DNA of 64,000 nt. It comes from Bacteroidota bacterium. Lineage in GTDB: Bacteria; Bacteroidota; Bacteroidia; AKYH767-A; OLB10. Numbering within the stretch: the stretch's first letter is position 1; the number at the start of each line of letters is the position of its first letter. The translations under genes were made by a program, and so were the position numbers. The DNA is taken from contig JADKDR010000007.1 in NCBI GenBank assembly GCA_016714535.1, positions 1-64,000 on the forward strand. Direction: 5' to 3'. Positions 9,869 through 18,755 of this stretch are shown piece by piece. Under the pieces are notes generated by a model, which was given only the letters and a program-made list of their open reading frames with translations, made no database searches and was not told the origin of the DNA.

Positions 9869-11554
9869 ATGAAAAAAATAAAACTTAAAACAATTCTATT
9901 CGTAGTAATTTGTTTGTTAGTGAATTATGCACAAGCCCAACAAACAAACGCAAATCATTTACAAGAAGATTTAAAATATTTAAAAACCACCATTCACACA
10001 AAATATTCAAATCTGTTTTACAACATCACAGCTGATGATTGGGATAAACAGGCCGATGAGTTGAATAAACAGTTGCCCTCTATGAGCAATGAACAGGCAT
10101 TAGCAGGTTTTGTAAAACTTATTGCCTTGTTTCACATTGGACATACGCAGGTTAATACTTTCAACCTGCATCAACATGGAAGCTTGAGCAATGAAAAGGC
10201 GCCCGGTACGATTTCACTTTTGCACCGTTATCCATTCGAGTTGTATTGGTTTAGTGATGGCCTTTATATTAAAAGTGCTGATAAAGGCTATGCAGGTTGC
10301 ATCTGAGGAAAAGTAACCATGATTGGAAACATGAAAACAAATGATGCAATAGAAGCTGTCCGGCCATTGGTTTCTTATGAAAACGAGCAGGGATTTAAAT
10401 CCAATTGCCCTTTCTTTTTACAAATTCCTGAATATTTAGAAACTCAAAACATAACTACTAATGCTGATGAGGTTACTATAAAATATTTAAAAGACGGTAA
10501 GGAAGCAAGTGTTGTTTTTAAAAAAATAGATTTTGAATATTCGGGCATGACAGGGCTTGAAGCTACTGATGAGTGGATGGAAGCGCGAAAAAATAATTCC
10601 ACGCCCTTATGGATGAAAGAACCTGATGCTTATCGATATATGGAATACTTGCCTGAAAGCAAAACGCTTTATGTACGGCACAGTGTTATATCAAATGACG
10701 GAAAGAAAACGATAGCAGACTTTTTTAAACGCATGGTAAATTTTATTGACAGCAATAATGTGCATCAGCTAATTCTAGATGTGAGGATGAACGGTGGCGG
10801 AAATAATTATCACAATAAAGAAACTGTTACCAGCATTATAAAATCAAGAAAAATAAATGAGAAGGGAAAATTCTTTTGCATCATTGGCAGAAGAACTTTT
10901 TCTGCTTGTCAAAACCTGGTAAACGCATTAGAAAAATATACCGAAGTAATTTTCGTGGGCGAACCCACATCCGAAAATATTAATTTTTATGGCGATACAA
11001 AAACAGAAACTTTGCCTAACAGCAAGTTGCAGGTAAACCTTAGCTGGTTATGGTGGCAGGATTTTGATGCACGCGATAAACGTAAATTCACATCACCCGA
11101 ACTGGCCACCGATATGAGTTTTGATGATTTCTATAACAACATTGACCCTGCAATGAATGCCATTTATAATTACCAAAAAGAAAAACCATTATTGGTTTTT
11201 TTAAATGAACTTTTAGAAAGTGGAAAAAATGAAGAAGCATTTCAATATGCCAACGATTATAAAAACAATCCATTACATCGTTATGTACACGACCAGTTAG
11301 AAGTTACTATTAATGCTGAAGCTTACCGCATCATGCTAACAAATTTGAAAACAGCAAGTTTCATGTTAGAGCTAAACATGAAACTGTTTCCGGAGTCGGC
11401 AAATACCTACGACAGCTATGCAGAAAGTTTAATGAACATAGGTAAAAAAGAAGAAGCAATAAAATATTATGAAATGGCAATTGCAAAAGATAAGAATGGA
11501 TTTATAGCGGAAAATTCGAAAAAGCAGATTGATAAAATAAGGAAGAAGCAATAA
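9869..11554 (+). pseudogene. S41-family peptidase paralogue interrupted by an in-frame TGA
   Basis: One continuous frame of 561 codons carries a single TGA at 10304-10306. The first part (signal peptide ending AQAQQ, then the S41 N-terminal region with FHIGHTQVN) stops at ADKGYAGCI. The second part resumes GKVTMIGNMKTNDAIEAVRP in the same frame, as expected in the middle of the cap domain. It continues with LILDVRMNGGGNNYHN, nucleophile segment FSACQNLVNAL and FVGEPTSENINFYGD, then a C-terminal TPR-like stretch. There is no frameshift and no other damage. It could be a recent nonsense mutation, a base-call error, or two separately translated pieces (an ATG at 10319 follows the stop). I consider it one broken gene, co-transcribed with 8410. 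Confidence 0.8.
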
Positions 11555-11627
11555 ATTGAAAAATTGGTTGCGATTAAAAATGTACTGAATCCAATGCCAA
11601 CAATGAAGCCCATGTTGGACAACATGC

Positions 11628-11735
11628 ATCGACCGTAGTGTCGGTGGAACCTTTGCTGGATCCTGCAGTGAGTATGCCCTAACTGTTCGCAAAGGTGGTA
11701 TCGAATTTTTGTTTTGAGGTTTGCGGGTTGCTATA
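11628..11735. repeat. intergenic repeat module B, copy 1
   Basis: The stretch beginning GACCGTAGTGTCGGTGGAA and ending GGGTTGCTATAGG aligns along its length with 12911-13020 and, more loosely, 29432-29545. Shared pieces are TGTCGGTGGAAyCTT, yCTGTTCGCAAr and TTTGyGGGTTGCTATAG. A short palindrome (TGTTGGACAACA) lies just upstream at 11613-11624. No transposase relic follows this copy. The rest of 11555-12026 is AT-rich and I see no gene in it. Confidence 0.65.
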
Positions 11736-12026
11736 GGAGATCGCGTAACTATGAGTGTATACTTAGTTGTGTTGTTTACATAAGTAATGTTTTTGTCTCT
11801 CATACTCTATTAATAACAAAAACAAATGAAGACCCTAAAGCGACTCAGGTTTATGAATCCACAAAATGTTTATCTATATTTTACAGAAAATAGTTTTCGC
11901 GTTTATTTTCAATACTTTTGTTGCGCAATGAAAAGTACATGCGTAATTGGAAAGGCCCCTTTTTATTAATTATCAGCCATAATTGCGCTCTGAACAAACA
12001 GCATTACCGTTTAAAATTGACAAGCT

Positions 12027-12587
12027 ATGTATTCACTTTACGAACGAACTCCTGACGCGACACAATTGCGACTAAAGTTTAAAGAGCATATAAAACTTGC
12101 AGGATGTAATTGGGGTATAATTCCTAACCTTCTTGCTGACAAACTAAAACCTACAGACAATCCTCCAATCGGTTGGACACTTGATGTATCGGAGTATTAC
12201 AATAAAAATAACGAATCAATTATCATTGATATCACACCTAAAAATAAAACAGCTGAAGTTTTTTTATGTGAACTGGACAAGGTAATTGGTTTTACTTATG
12301 ACGCGTGGACACCGATAATGTATCGTTTAAATATTTTATTTAACGGCATTCAATCTAATGGAATTGATAAAATTTCTTTTGTTTATCTTGACAAGACAGA
12401 AGCAATTTATACAATGTTATATTTATATGGCTCTTTTAAAAATGGAGAACTGGTCGGCACTTGGAATTATCCAGGGCCAAGTCCAACAAATGCACTTCTG
12501 TTATGGAGCGAATCGTTGACTTTCTTCACACAACAAGTAAGTTTCTTTGACCGTGACTTTCTTAAAGAAAACATCAAAACAATTTAA
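12027..12587 (+). CDS. hypothetical protein, 186 aa
   Basis: A full-length open frame starting MYSLYERTPDATQLRLKF with no signal peptide or membrane segment, so probably cytoplasmic. It is acidic to neutral with mixed alpha/beta character, for example SIIIDITPKNKTAEVFLCEL and KISFVYLDKTEAIYTMLYLYG, and several aromatic residues in the C-terminal half (GTWNYPGPSP, LLLWSESLTFF). I do not recognise a family. It is flanked on both sides by members of the intergenic repeat family and sits directly before a decayed Cys-rich mini-gene. That arrangement of a lone small gene between repeats is typical of cassette-like accessory DNA. Confidence 0.6.
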   Translation: MYSLYERTPDATQLRLKFKEHIKLAGCNWGIIPNLLADKLKPTDNPPIGWTLDVSEYYNKNNESIIIDITPKNKTAEVFLCELDKVIGFTYDAWTPIMYRLNILFNGIQSNGIDKISFVYLDKTEAIYTMLYLYGSFKNGELVGTWNYPGPSPTNALLLWSESLTFFTQQVSFFDRDFLKENIKTI

Positions 12588-12608
12588 CAACTCTAAAACT
12601 ATTTCAAT

Positions 12609-12784
12609 ATGATAGTGGAATTATCAGACAGAGTTATCGTTGAGCAAAATGGTTCTCAAATGAAGTATGAGAAAAAATGCGAGAAGTATGGATGGTTGAC
12701 AACTCAGAATATTTAGGAAGAGCTCCGAATAAAGGTGCAATTCTAAAATCGACTTTATCTTGTCCGAAATGTAGAACCATTTAA
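12609..12784 (+). pseudogene. frameshifted small zinc-ribbon-like gene relic
   Basis: The first 34 codons from ATG 12609 include KKCEKYGW, then hit a stop. One base later the other frame reads VDNSEYLGRAPNKGAIL and ends LSCPKCRTI before TAA at 12782. Joined, they make a protein of about 58 aa with a C-x2-C-like pair at each end, of which the first now reads C-x2-Y. That pattern would fit a small zinc-binding protein. The single-base loss plus a lost cysteine suggest real decay, though a sequencing error cannot be excluded. It is too short to see in a simple frame listing. Function unknown. Confidence 0.5.
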
Positions 12785-12910
12785 AAATTACAGATGTAAG
12801 GAACTTGAAACTTATTGATTTGTGGCGAAAGTATAAAGGCAGATATCAGACAAGACTTCGTGCCATGCGAGGCACAAGATCCCGTTGTATAGGGATTACA
12901 CTGCCTGCCC

Positions 12911-13020
12911 CGACCATTGTGTCGGTGGAATCTTCGAAGGTGCTTGTGATGAATATTCCCGCACTGTTCGCAAGTGATGTGCAGAAATTTTTGCTATGTG
13001 GTTTGTTGGTTGCTATAGTT
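12911..13020. repeat. intergenic repeat module B, copy 2
   Basis: Begins CGACCATTGTGTCGGTGGAA and ends GGTTGCTATAGTT, matching module B at 11628 closely. An imperfect hairpin built on CTTCGTGCC...GGCACAAG precedes it at about 12858-12880. A frame open through 12805-13197 is composed only of repeat modules, so I do not call it a gene. Confidence 0.65.
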
Positions 13021-13093
13021 AGGCAAGCAACTATTGCTGTTTATGTGTTGGCGCTTTCAGTAATTCAAAATAACATACCAAGTATTACTTCTT

Positions 13094-13196
13094 CAAATTT
13101 CAATTTTACTAAATCGAGCTTACATACAAAAGCATCAATAAAGCGTACAACATTTTCAACATCGATATTGCAATCTAAACTTGATATTTCCATTTG
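13094..13196 (-). repeat. repeat core, copy 1: relic of transposase N-terminus
   Basis: On the minus strand, starting at the ATG ending at 13193, the sequence reads MEISSLDCNIDVENVVRFID, then AFVCKLDLVKLKFEE. This resembles the first 45 residues of IS1182-like transposases, whose N-terminus typically has a D-N-P-V-R-F-I-D-A-F-V-x-x-L-D-L-x-x-L-x-F pattern. The same reading is preserved in four other copies in this window. No downstream catalytic part is present. Confidence 0.65.
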
Positions 13197-13353
13197 ATTA
13201 CTCGAAATCGAAAACTTCTTTGAGCTTACAACCGTATACGTCACCATTTGTAATAATGCTAACTTTGAACTGATTGCAACAAGCGAACAGATAAAAACAT
13301 AACTTTGACGACTTGGACAAAACTAAAATTATATGTGAATAAGCAAACAGAAT

Positions 13354-15345
13354 ATGAAAAAACTATTTCTCACCATCCTCACTTTTCAATTTACACTATT
13401 GAGTGTTCACTCTCAAGACCCCCAGCTCGTTGACTCTTTAGAAACTGCGCTCAAAAACCACAACGCCCGCAAGCCGGAGTTGAAGATTAAATCACCTTCG
13501 CAATACGATACCACAGCAGCTAATATTTTAATTAAACTCTCCATTGCCTTTTGGAACAGTAACCCCGACAAGGCAATGGACTATGCCAATCAATGTTTGG
13601 CATTATCAGAACAAATAGGTTATGAAAAAGGAATAGGCAATGCTTATAATAGTTTGGGTACTATCAATAATATGAAAGGAGATTATCTACCTGCTCTTGA
13701 ATTTTATAAAAAAGCATTGAAGGTTAGGGAACAAACCGGGGATAAAAGAAGCATAGCAGCTTCTTATAACAACATCGGCCTTGTTTATACTGCCCGGGGC
13801 GATTTCCCCGTAGCGCTGAAAAATCTTTTTACCTGTTTGAAAATAAGTGAAGAAATAGGGGATAAAAAAAACATTTCATCTTCTTATATAAACATCGGAA
13901 ACATATATACTAAACAGGGCAATAAACCGGAAGCGCTCAAAAATTATTTTGCCGCTTTAAAAATAGTTAAAGAAATAGGGTATAAAAGAGGCATTGCAGG
14001 TGCTTATGACGGCATCGGTATTATTTATAGGAACCAGGGCAATTACCCCGAAGCGCTGAAAAATCATTTTGCCTCTTTAAAAACGAGGGAAGAAATGGGG
14101 GACCAACAAGGGATTGCATATTCTTATAGCAACATAGGTGAGGTTTATGCCCTTCAGGGCAATTATCCCGAAGCTCTAAAAAATTATTTTGCATATTTAA
14201 AAATAAGTGAAGAAATGGAGGATAAAAACAGCATTGCATATTCATTTGTCAATATTGGAAATGTTTATACGAAACAGAATAAATATAGCGAGGCTTCTGA
14301 CTTTTTGAATAAAGGTTTGTCTCTTTCAAAAGGGATTGGGAATTTGCAATCCATTCAAGAAAGTTATGAAGGATTGGCGTCATTGGATAGTGCACAAGGT
14401 AATTTTAATAAAGCATTGGAGCATTATAAACTTTATATCATCTATCGAGACAGTATTGCGAATACAGAAAACGCTAAGAAAACAGTGGCACTGCAAATGA
14501 ACTACGATTTCGGCAAAAAGCAAGATTCACTTAATGTGGTGCAGGCAGGTAAAGACATGCTTGCACAAAAAGAATTGCAGAAACAAAAACTCGTTCGCAA
14601 CGGATTTATTGGTGGCTTTGCCATAGTGTTGCTTTTTGCAGGTGTGTTTTTCAGACAACGCAATAAAACCAAAAAAGAAAAACTAAAAGCAGAAGAAGAA
14701 AGAAAGCGAAGCGAAGATTTATTGCTCAACATTCTCCCTGCCGAAGTAGCCGAAGAAATAAAAGCAACAGGTACAGCCAAAGCAAAAGCGTTTACAATGG
14801 TAACGGTTATGTTTACTGACTTCAAGGACTTCACCACCGTAAGCGAAAAAGTAAGTGCCGAATTATTGGTGGAAGAAATACATGCTTGTTTCAGTGCATT
14901 TGATAACATCATAAATAAAAATAAAATAGAAAAAATAAAAACCATTGGAGATGCCTATATGTGTGCAGGCGGATTACCCGTATCCAATTACACCCATGCT
15001 ACAGATATGCTACAAGCAGCCTTTGAAATAAGAGACTATATGCTGCAACGCAAAAAGGAAAAAGAAGCAAGAGGAGAAATTTCTTTTGTATTGAGAATTG
15101 GTATTCACACCGGTCCGGTTGTAGCGGGAATAGTTGGAGTAAAAAAATTCGCTTATGACATTTGGGGCGATACAGTAAACATTGCTTCTCGCATGGAATC
15201 AAGTGGTGAAGCAGGAAAAGTAAACATCAGCGGCAGCACTTATGAATTGGTGAAAGATAAATTCAATTGTATTCATCGTGGAAAAATTGAAGCAAAGAAT
15301 AAGGGGGAGATTGATATGTATTTTGTAGAGCGCATTCCAATTTAA
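13354..15345 (+). CDS. TPR-sensor class III adenylate cyclase
   Basis: A 663-aa protein: signal peptide (ending SVHSQ), about seven to eight tetratricopeptide repeats (residues 65-350) with the phrase YNNIGxVYxxQGNYPEALKN, a membrane helix near residues 413-432 (GFIGGFAIVLLFAGVFF), a short charged coiled coil, then a cyclase domain. The metal-binding Asp residues lie in VMFTDFKDFT and TIGDAY. Lys in EKIKTIGD and Asp in YDIWGDTVN are the adenine-selecting pair, and NIASRMES supplies the transition-state Asn and Arg, so cAMP is the predicted product. The TPRs lie outside the cytoplasm, so a periplasmic signal probably drives it. A TAACTTTG box at 13300-13307 may be its -7 element, but no well-placed TTG accompanies it. 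Confidence 0.9.
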   Translation: MKKLFLTILTFQFTLLSVHSQDPQLVDSLETALKNHNARKPELKIKSPSQYDTTAANILIKLSIAFWNSNPDKAMDYANQCLALSEQIGYEKGIGNAYNSLGTINNMKGDYLPALEFYKKALKVREQTGDKRSIAASYNNIGLVYTARGDFPVALKNLFTCLKISEEIGDKKNISSSYINIGNIYTKQGNKPEALKNYFAALKIVKEIGYKRGIAGAYDGIGIIYRNQGNYPEALKNHFASLKTREEMGDQQGIAYSYSNIGEVYALQGNYPEALKNYFAYLKISEEMEDKNSIAYSFVNIGNVYTKQNKYSEASDFLNKGLSLSKGIGNLQSIQESYEGLASLDSAQGNFNKALEHYKLYIIYRDSIANTENAKKTVALQMNYDFGKKQDSLNVVQAGKDMLAQKELQKQKLVRNGFIGGFAIVLLFAGVFFRQRNKTKKEKLKAEEERKRSEDLLLNILPAEVAEEIKATGTAKAKAFTMVTVMFTDFKDFTTVSEKVSAELLVEEIHACFSAFDNIINKNKIEKIKTIGDAYMCAGGLPVSNYTHATDMLQAAFEIRDYMLQRKKEKEARGEISFVLRIGIHTGPVVAGIVGVKKFAYDIWGDTVNIASRMESSGEAGKVNISGSTYELVKDKFNCIHRGKIEAKNKGEIDMYFVERIPI

Positions 15346-15405
15346 TCGGGATGCCCAAAATGATGACTATGAAACGTACCGGCACGGAAACTTTCTTGTA
15401 ATATA

Positions 15406-15446
15406 ATTTATGTAAATCATGTTTATAAAACATGATTTGCATAAAT
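15406..15446. repeat. 41-bp near-perfect palindrome upstream of DUF4143 ATPase gene
   Basis: Arms ATTTATGTAAATCATGTTT (15406-15424) and AAACATGATTTGCATAAAT (15428-15446) are inverted copies with one mismatch around the centre ATA. It ends 21 bp before the start codon of the broken ATPase gene. A position this close to the start suggests an operator or a self-folding 5' leader. A transposon end is less likely because I see no direct-repeat footprint. Confidence 0.75.
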
Positions 15447-15466
15447 ATAAAAGTTATACTTTCACG

Positions 15467-16622
15467 ATGAAAATTAAAAGAGAAGTACAATCTCATCTGA
15501 TATAACTATCAAAAACTTTCAGGGCAGTGGCAGTTGTTGGTAAACGGCAGAGTGGCAAGTCAACATTGGTGAAGGCATGTTTTCAGGACGAACCCAATCT
15601 TTCATTTGAAAACATCACCACGATTAATCAATTTAAAAATGACCCTGAGCTTTTTATTCACCGTTACCATGAGGGCTGCATCATAGATGAGGTTCAAAGA
15701 GCGCCTGAAATATTTTCCTATTTGCAAACAGAAATTGATAAGTCAAATAAAAAAGGTAGATTTATTCTAACAGGTTCTAGCAATTTCACACTCGTGCAAT
15801 CGGTAACACAAACATTTGCAGGCAGGATGGTGTTTTTAGATTTATTGCCTTTGAGTATGGGGAAAATAAATTCTTCAAAAAACGATATGTACAAAAACAA
15901 GTAGGAGCAATTTGTTTGGAGAGGTGGATACCCTGAACCAGCGCAACTAAAAAGCAACCTGAATAACTAGTTTGACGCTTACTTGCGAACTTATGTAGAG
16001 CGCGACATCAGGCAATTGAAAATGATTGACAACATTCCTGCTTATTAACGTCTCATTTATTTATGTGCGGGAAGAGTTGGGCAGCAGTTAGATTTTGCAA
16101 ATGAAGTGGTGTAAATGCTACCACAGTGCATAGCTGGCTTGATGCTTTTCAAAAAATTATGTAATCTATTTTCTCAAATCATATTTCAATTGGTTTAATA
16201 AACGAGTTATTAAAGCGCCCAAATTATATTTTAATGACACTGGCTTGGCATGCTGGCTTTTATCCATTCATAAGCCTGACCAAATTGACACAGTGAGTTT
16301 ATACAAAGGCGCATTGTTTGAAAATTTTGTGATTAACGAAATGATAAAATATCGTTTCAATAGAGGACTAAAAAATAACCTCTATTATTTCAGAGACAGC
16401 AATGCCAATGAAGTAGATGTGATTATTGATAACGGAAAAGAACTCATTGGCGTAGAAATTATATCGGCAAGAACACTGGCAAACGATTTTTTTAAAGGAC
16501 TTGACTACTGGAAAAAACTATCAGGTCAAAAAAAGAGTTTGTTATTTTATACCGGCTTCGATGAATTTAAATACAGTAACGGAAATCAGGTAATTAATTG
16601 GAAGAATATTGCGGGCATTTAG
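15467..16622 (+). pseudogene. decayed AAA ATPase with DUF4143 domain
   Basis: The gene starts MKIKREVQSHLI at 15467, then a TAA at 15503. It resumes LSKTFRAVAVVGKRQSGKST (Walker A) and continues through IDEVQRAPEIFSYLQ (Walker B) and GRFILTGSSNF. Further stops lie at 15902 (TAG), 15968 (TAG) and 16046 (TAA), with at least one frameshift around 16075-16130 where GVNATTVHSWLDAFQK appears in another frame. DUF4143 phrases remain: WRGGYPEPAQL, DAYLRTYVERDIRQLK, RAPKLYFNDTG-like text, and the C-terminal nuclease-like fold NEVDVIIDNGKELIGVEI. Several independent lesions show genuine decay. Intact relatives are common genes of uncertain role in bacteria and archaea, often with palindromic upstream regions, as here. 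Confidence 0.85.
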
Positions 16623-16675
16623 CGGTAAAAATAAATTTAGTAATGCTTCTGTTATTTTTTCTCTTAAAGAAACGT

Positions 16676-16778
16676 GTTTATATTGGCTGGAGATACATTC
16701 AATTGCAATTATCGCTGAAAAATTCAAGCGAAAAATAAAGGGGAGATTAATATGTATTTAGTTGAGAACAAAATGTAA
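16676..16778 (+). pseudogene. relic of a second adenylate cyclase 3' end
   Basis: From 16698 the + strand reads FNCNYR, a stop, then KIQAKNKGEINMYLVENKM and TAA at 16776-16778. This parallels the final residues of the cyclase at 13354 (FNCIHRGKIEAKNKGEIDMY). Nucleotide similarity extends upstream to about 16676. The relic has one stop and a divergent end, so it is an older duplicate rather than an exact direct repeat. It brackets the DUF4143 pseudogene with the true cyclase end at 15240-15345. Confidence 0.7.
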
Positions 16779-16917
16779 TAACATTTTGGGCGAGATCTCG
16801 ATTTTTCATTAGGATTGAAGCAATTTCATAGGATGAATTGCACATCTGATATCCTGCCCTAAAGAGAAAGAAAGGCTTTATTACAAGTTTTCACAACTTT
16901 TCAATCATCATTTCTTT

Positions 16918-16947
16918 GAGGAAAAAAGCGAGTGCGCTTCTTTCCTC
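16918..16947 (+). terminator. strong hairpin, possible terminator
   Basis: GAGGAAA (16918-16924) pairs with TTTCCTC (16941-16947), and inside it AAGCG (16926-16930) pairs with CGCTT (16935-16939) around loop AGTG. A moderately T-rich stretch follows. It could end transcription of the cyclase-ATPase region. 16623-17139 otherwise holds only the cyclase relic and a fragment of repeat module C. Confidence 0.45.
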
Positions 16948-17064
16948 TAACTTCTTTTAATTTATATCAGTCAGATTGTGAAAAAATATCTATTCATGTT
17001 CTTTATATCCAACCAACTTTACGAAAAGTTTTTTGTTTAGGAGATTGTCGGAAGATGAATTAAA

Positions 17065-17087
17065 GTATTTTCACAGGCTGAGGTTAT
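17065..17087. repeat. terminal fragment of repeat module C
   Basis: TATTTTCACAGGCTGAGGTT matches the right end TTTTTTCACAGGCTGACGTT found at about 25341-25360 and 29851-29871. Only the last 23 bases are present. It lies 53 bp before the next gene, the same relation to a downstream gene block as in the complete copies. Confidence 0.5.
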
Positions 17088-17139
17088 GGACAAGTTAAAA
17101 GGGGCCTAATAGCTATTTAACAATTGAGCATTTAAATTT

Positions 17140-18564
17140 ATGAAAATTCTACTCACGGGAGTAACTGGATATATAGCACAAAGGCTATTGCCTGTTTTAT
17201 TAAAAAGCGGGCATGAGGTTGTCTGTTGCGTGAGAGACATTAATAGATTTAATATTAATAAATATGCTACTTCAAACATCTCGGTAATAGAAGCCGATTT
17301 TCTAAATAAAGAAAGTTTGAAACTTATTCCCAATGCTATTGATTTGGCCTATTACCTTATACATTCAATGTCAACCCAAAGTGGCGATTTTAGAAGTCTG
17401 GAAGAAGTATGTGCAACAAATTTTCGAAATTGCATTGAACATACAAATGCTAAACAAGTTATTTATTTGAGTGGTATTAGTAATGCTGAAGAATTATCAA
17501 AACATTTATCATCAAGAAAAAATGTGGAGTCTACCTTATCAAGCACCAACTATGCACTCACTACACTCAAGGCAGGAATTATAGTAGGTTCTGGAAGTGC
17601 CTCTTTTGAAATTATTCGAGATCTGGTTGAAAAATTACCTTTTATGATTACACCACGTTGGCTAAATACTAAATGTCAGCCTATAGCTATTCGCAATGTA
17701 ATTGAGTTTTTAGTTGGCGTAATTGCCCAAACTGAAACCTATAACCAAAACTACGATATTGGTGGGCCTGACATTTTAACTTATAAGGAAATGCTGTTGC
17801 GCTTTGCTAAAGTTAGAAGATTAAAAAGACGAATTATTATTGTTCCTGTAATGACTCCAAGAATTTCATCATACTGGCTATATTTTGTTACGTCCACTTC
17901 CTATGCATTGGCTAAAAATTTAGTAAACAGCATGAAAGTTGAAGTGATTTGCAAACCCAATAATTTATCTACCACACTTGGCATTACGCTTATTGATTAT
18001 GAAAAAGCAATACAATTAGCTTTTGATAAAATAGAGCAAAATCAAGTGCTTTCCAGTTGGAAAGATGCACAAACAAGTGAAATATTTAAAGAAGGTTTTT
18101 CCAAATTTATTGAAGTTCCTATTAACGGCTGCTTTAAAGACATTCGGACACATGAACTAGAAAACACCACTAGTTCATTAGAGAAAATATGGCGCATTGG
18201 AGGGAAAACAGGTTGGTATTACGGAACCTGGCTTTGGGAAATAAGAGGGTTTATAGATCAGATTTTTGGTGGTGTTGGTATGCGAAGAGGCAGAAAAAGT
18301 GATACCGAATTAAACACGGGCGATACACTTGATTTTTGGCGTGTAATGATTGCCAATAAAGAAGAGAAACGGTTACTGTTGTATGCCGAAATGAAACTAC
18401 CCGGTGAAGGTTGGTTAGAATTTAAAATCAATAAAAATAATATCCTTACACAAACAGCAACGTTCCGACCGATTGGGTTGCTGGGAAGATTTTATTGGTA
18501 TTCTGTTTTGCCATTTCATGGATTGATTTTTAAAGGAATGATAAATAAACTTGCTGTAAGATAA
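17140..18564 (+). CDS. NAD(P)-binding SDR-like protein with DUF2867 domain
   Basis: A 474-aa cytoplasmic protein. The N-terminus MKILLTGVTGYIAQRLLPVL has the GxxGxxA/G dinucleotide-binding turn of atypical short-chain dehydrogenases (NmrA-like). It continues YYLIHSMSTQ and VIYLSGISNAEELSKHLSSR in place of a classical YxxxK. Residues from about 325 match DUF2867, with IWRIGGKTGWYYGTWLWEIR, LNTGDTLDFWRV and a C-terminal RFYWYSVLPFHGLIF. Length and order match E. coli YbjT (476 aa), a quinone- or electron-linked protein of poorly known role. It starts a two-gene block with the S41 peptidase at 18756, bounded by repeats. Confidence 0.85.
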   Translation: MKILLTGVTGYIAQRLLPVLLKSGHEVVCCVRDINRFNINKYATSNISVIEADFLNKESLKLIPNAIDLAYYLIHSMSTQSGDFRSLEEVCATNFRNCIEHTNAKQVIYLSGISNAEELSKHLSSRKNVESTLSSTNYALTTLKAGIIVGSGSASFEIIRDLVEKLPFMITPRWLNTKCQPIAIRNVIEFLVGVIAQTETYNQNYDIGGPDILTYKEMLLRFAKVRRLKRRIIIVPVMTPRISSYWLYFVTSTSYALAKNLVNSMKVEVICKPNNLSTTLGITLIDYEKAIQLAFDKIEQNQVLSSWKDAQTSEIFKEGFSKFIEVPINGCFKDIRTHELENTTSSLEKIWRIGGKTGWYYGTWLWEIRGFIDQIFGGVGMRRGRKSDTELNTGDTLDFWRVMIANKEEKRLLLYAEMKLPGEGWLEFKINKNNILTQTATFRPIGLLGRFYWYSVLPFHGLIFKGMINKLAVR

Positions 18565-18663
18565 ACAGAGAAGTGAAAAAAAATAAAATCTATATATTAC
18601 AGCACGTTTGCAATAGGCGAAGTTTTCCTGATGAAAAATCGGGAAAGGCAGTGCTCCGAAGAC

Positions 18664-18679
18664 CCCGCATTATTGCGGG
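18664..18679. repeat. small GC-rich hairpin
   Basis: CCCGCA (18664-18669) and TGCGGG (18674-18679) form a perfect stem with loop TTAT, followed by ATGACG. Such CCCGCATTATTGCGGGATGACG-like sequences recur as short dispersed repeats in many Gram-negative genomes. It lies between the DUF2867 gene and the S41 gene; no T-run follows, so I do not call a terminator. Confidence 0.45.
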
Positions 18680-18755
18680 ATGACGAAAAAATAGCCTATT
18701 ACAAAGCTGCATATTGTTAGAAGATTTGTTGACTAAAATATAACAAAATAAAATT

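Noticed and set aside
12805..13197. 130-aa + strand open frame
   Set aside because: It is made entirely of repeat module B and the core; matching text appears in other copies with different frames and stops.
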